Source: Tidjanibacter sp.
Lineage (GTDB): Bacteria; Bacteroidota; Bacteroidia; Bacteroidales; Rikenellaceae
Assembly (NCBI GenBank): GCA_017630115.1
Contig: JAGBVY010000046.1
Location: forward strand, 1 to 13,398
Reading direction: 5' to 3'
DNA: 13,398 bases
Shown here: one piece after another, positions 13,335-13,398 of the stretch
Layout: each line of letters opens with the position of its first letter
Numbering within the stretch: the first letter of the stretch is position 1
Notes under the pieces: generated by a model
Told to the model about the DNA's origin: nothing
Seen by the model: the letters and a program-made list of their open reading frames with translations, nothing else
The model's database searches: none
Program-made: the position numbers and the translations under genes

Positions 13335-13398
13335 AGTTACCAGTTACCAGTTATCAGTTGTCGGTAGACGGTCGACGGTCGACGGTCGACGGTCGACA
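13335..13398. repeat. Drifting 7-bp tandem repeat, runs off window
   Basis: Immediately after the 9-bp units the period changes to seven: AGTTACC twice, AGTTATC, AGTTGTC, GGTAGAC, then GGTCGAC four times up to 13397. Adjacent units differ by none to three bases, so the sequence drifts from one heptad to another without losing register. The GGTCGAC units contain the palindrome GTCGAC. The array continues past the right edge, so its full length is unknown. Confidence 0.88.

Noticed and set aside
13272..13398. Possible CRISPR array.
   Set aside because: Units are 7-9 bp and directly adjacent, with no spacers and no cas genes nearby.

Overview
The window reads as chromosomal DNA from a member of the Bacteroidota, most likely order Bacteroidales and possibly near Alistipes/Rikenellaceae. 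The evidence is the promoter grammar (repeated TAnnTTTG boxes upstream of genes, little use of Shine-Dalgarno sites), a RecQ with a long C-terminal extension, a CvfB-like S1 protein, and protein sequences that resemble Bacteroidales versions of LptB, UvrA and a CDP-alcohol phosphotransferase. The family-level guess is inference. There is no rRNA, tRNA, CRISPR array, phage gene or transposase. Eleven protein genes are supported, and nearly all of the coding content looks like ordinary core genome.

Layout. On the left, lptB (LPS export ATPase, minus strand) and recQ (DNA helicase, plus strand) diverge from a short shared promoter region. A 290-bp gap holds a terminator, two arrays of AT-rich 7-bp repeats and the rsmA promoter. 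rsmA (16S rRNA dimethyltransferase, apparently starting at TTG) follows and ends in a strong terminator. A sigma-54-like promoter then precedes a gene for an unrecognised lipoprotein. That gene converges on a minus-strand pair, a CvfB-like RNA-binding protein followed by a class I methyltransferase, across a perfect 14-bp-arm bidirectional terminator that contains the methyltransferase stop codon. The CvfB-like gene diverges from a nitrilase-family amidase that overlaps uvrA by ATGA. After the uvrA terminator a second sigma-54-like promoter precedes a membrane-lipid pair: a CDP-alcohol phosphotransferase and a GtrA-acyltransferase fusion. The window closes with a small exported DUF2147 protein, its terminator, and a tandem-repeat region that switches from 9-bp to 7-bp units and runs off the edge.

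How the parts relate. Housekeeping DNA repair and ribosome maturation genes (recQ, uvrA, rsmA) alternate with envelope genes (lptB, lipoprotein, lipid pair, DUF2147). Two plus-strand genes with predicted envelope products each have a 12/13 match to the sigma-54 -24/-12 consensus just after the preceding terminator, which suggests shared regulation. I see no clear new defence or mobile system. The best leads are the paired sigma-54-like sites, the GtrA-acyltransferase fusion beside a lipid head-group enzyme, the drifting heptad/nonad repeats, and the two divergent promoter pairs with the same 22-bp spacing.
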